Part shown: one piece after another, positions 5,568 to 6,310 of the stretch
Layout: every line of letters starts with the position of its first letter
How positions within the stretch are numbered: position 1 is the stretch's first letter
Assembly: GCA_946481625.1 (NCBI GenBank)
Contig: CAMLOZ010000226.1
Location: 1 to 6,310, forward strand
DNA from: an uncultured Haloferula sp.
Lineage (GTDB): Bacteria > Verrucomicrobiota > Verrucomicrobiae > Verrucomicrobiales > Akkermansiaceae
Length of the DNA stretch: 6,310 nucleotides
Direction: 5' to 3'
The notes under the pieces: model-generated
What the model was told of the DNA's origin: nothing
Database searches by the model: none
What the model saw: the letters and a program-made list of their open reading frames with translations, nothing else
Made by a program: the position numbers and the translations under genes

Positions 5568-6310
5568 ATGCACTTTCAGTTCAATTGCCCGCAATGCGGG
5601 ATCGCCATGGAGGCGTCCGTGGAAAACAGCGGAGCGGCGGTCGAATGCCCGCAGTGCGGGACGCAGTTCGTGGTGGAAGCGCCGGTGGTCCCGGTGGTGA
5701 CGGCGCGGGCCGTGACGGCCCCGGTCCAGCGCGCCCAGCCGCAGGCTCCCCGCGGCCCGCGTCCGCCGGCTCCGGCGAGGTCCGCGGTGCGTCCGTCGAA
5801 GGCAGCGAAGGAAGGCACGATGCTCTTTGCCGGGCTGGGCGGTGCCTGCGTGCTGCTCATCGCGCTGGTCGTGTGGTTCAATGTCCAGGCCCGCAAGGTG
5901 GTGAACCAGCCCCCGCCGCCGCCGGAGGAGGTCAGCGCGATCACCCGTGCGACTCCGCCCAAGCCGGAGCCGCCCACGCCCGAACCCGAGACTCCGGAGA
6001 AGGCGCGGATGAACGCGGAGCTCCAGAAGATCAAGGACGCCCTTGCCGCCACGGAAGCGAAGGAGAAGGAACGCGCGCAGCGCGAGGCCCGTCGGGTCGA
6101 TGAGGCGAAGGAGGCGGCTCTCGCCGAGCGGCAGGCGGAGATGGAATATGCGCGCGATTTCCTCGCTGAGAATTTTTTCCAAGGCGACACGGGCGTGGCA
6201 GAGGCCTTTCTCAAGGTGTACGAAGACGTGCTTTGGGGAGCTTCGAACCTGATGACCGATTCGGATCCCTCGAATGACCTGAAGACCAAGGAGGATTACG
6301 ACGAATATGT
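5568..6310 (+). CDS. Zinc-ribbon single-span membrane protein with Pro-rich and charged helical segments, truncated by window edge
   Basis: 247 codons are open to the window end, so the C-terminus is missing. The ATG at 5568 is chosen because it includes the whole zinc ribbon: CPQCG (7-11) and CPQCG (27-31) give two CxxC pairs 16 residues apart. A Pro/Ala/Arg-rich basic linker follows (about 38-82), then one transmembrane helix (about 85-106, MLFAGLGGACVLLIALVVWF). After it come a Pro/Glu-rich stretch with five consecutive prolines (115-143) and a highly charged Ala/Glu/Lys/Arg segment (about 145-196) likely to form a helix or coiled coil. The last part (197-247, FLAENFFQGDTG... VYEDVLW) looks like the beginning of a folded domain I do not recognise. 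The basic linker suggests that the zinc ribbon is cytoplasmic and the rest periplasmic. Similar zinc-ribbon-plus-one-TM layouts are frequent in Verrucomicrobia and Planctomycetes proteins without known function. No function is assigned. The strong terminator upstream makes it a separate unit. Confidence 0.85.
   Translation, partial: MHFQFNCPQCGIAMEASVENSGAAVECPQCGTQFVVEAPVVPVVTARAVTAPVQRAQPQAPRGPRPPAPARSAVRPSKAAKEGTMLFAGLGGACVLLIALVVWFNVQARKVVNQPPPPPEEVSAITRATPPKPEPPTPEPETPEKARMNAELQKIKDALAATEAKEKERAQREARRVDEAKEAALAERQAEMEYARDFLAENFFQGDTGVAEAFLKVYEDVLWGASNLMTDSDPSNDLKTKEDYDEY

Noticed and set aside
5588..5660. Two perfect 13-bp dyads (CCCGCAATGCGGG and CCCGCAGTGCGGG) exactly 60 bp apart
   Set aside because: They are the codons for the two CPQCG zinc-knuckle motifs, so protein constraint explains both the symmetry and the repetition.
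5484..6289. Two overlapping minus-strand frames (232 and 237 codons) and other short plus frames over the zinc-ribbon gene
   Set aside because: They are compositional shadows; the plus frame from 5568 has an ordered zinc ribbon, membrane helix and stalk and stays open to the edge.

Overview
The window is GC-rich chromosomal DNA. It most likely comes from the Planctomycetes-Verrucomicrobia group, and a Verrucomicrobiae relative (Luteolibacter-like) is my best guess. The guess rests on a DUF1549/DUF1553 gene paired with a DUF1501 gene, a membrane protein with a CPxCG zinc ribbon, and start codons that lack Shine-Dalgarno sequences. No taxon was confirmed by any search.

Layout: (1) 1-1845, minus strand: the first 615 codons of a larger enzyme that runs off the left edge. 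It holds a complete fatty acyl-AMP ligase-type adenylation domain followed by an acyl carrier domain with an intact phosphopantetheine serine, which is the usual loading module of a lipid-primed PKS/NRPS-type synthase. (2) 1846-2136: a divergent intergenic region rich in inverted repeats, some of them mutually exclusive, plus a strong GC hairpin close to the next start codon. (3) 2137-4056, plus: a Sec-exported DUF1549-DUF1553 protein with one CxxCH motif. (4) 4079-5377, plus: a DUF1501 protein with a twin-arginine signal, 22 bp downstream and almost certainly in the same operon. (5) 5401-5430: a textbook intrinsic terminator with a GGAA tetraloop that ends the operon. (6) 5431-5567: a spacer with a second, T-tract-free dyad and a weak promoter-like stretch. 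(7) 5568-6310, plus: the 5' part of a single-span membrane protein with a zinc ribbon, a Pro-rich linker and a charged helical segment, cut by the right edge.

How the genes relate: the DUF1549/1553 and DUF1501 proteins are a conserved pair of unknown biochemical function and probably act together outside the cytoplasm, one exported unfolded (Sec) and the other folded (Tat). The ligase-carrier gene is transcribed away from them and belongs to a different pathway, the activation of a fatty or other carboxylic acid as an acyl-adenylate for loading onto a carrier protein. The zinc-ribbon gene is separated by a terminator and is probably its own unit. No mobile element, CRISPR array, rRNA or tRNA was seen. 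The most unusual points are the shortened loop in the FAAL-like domain, where family members carry their diagnostic insertion, and the structured region ahead of the DUF1549 operon.
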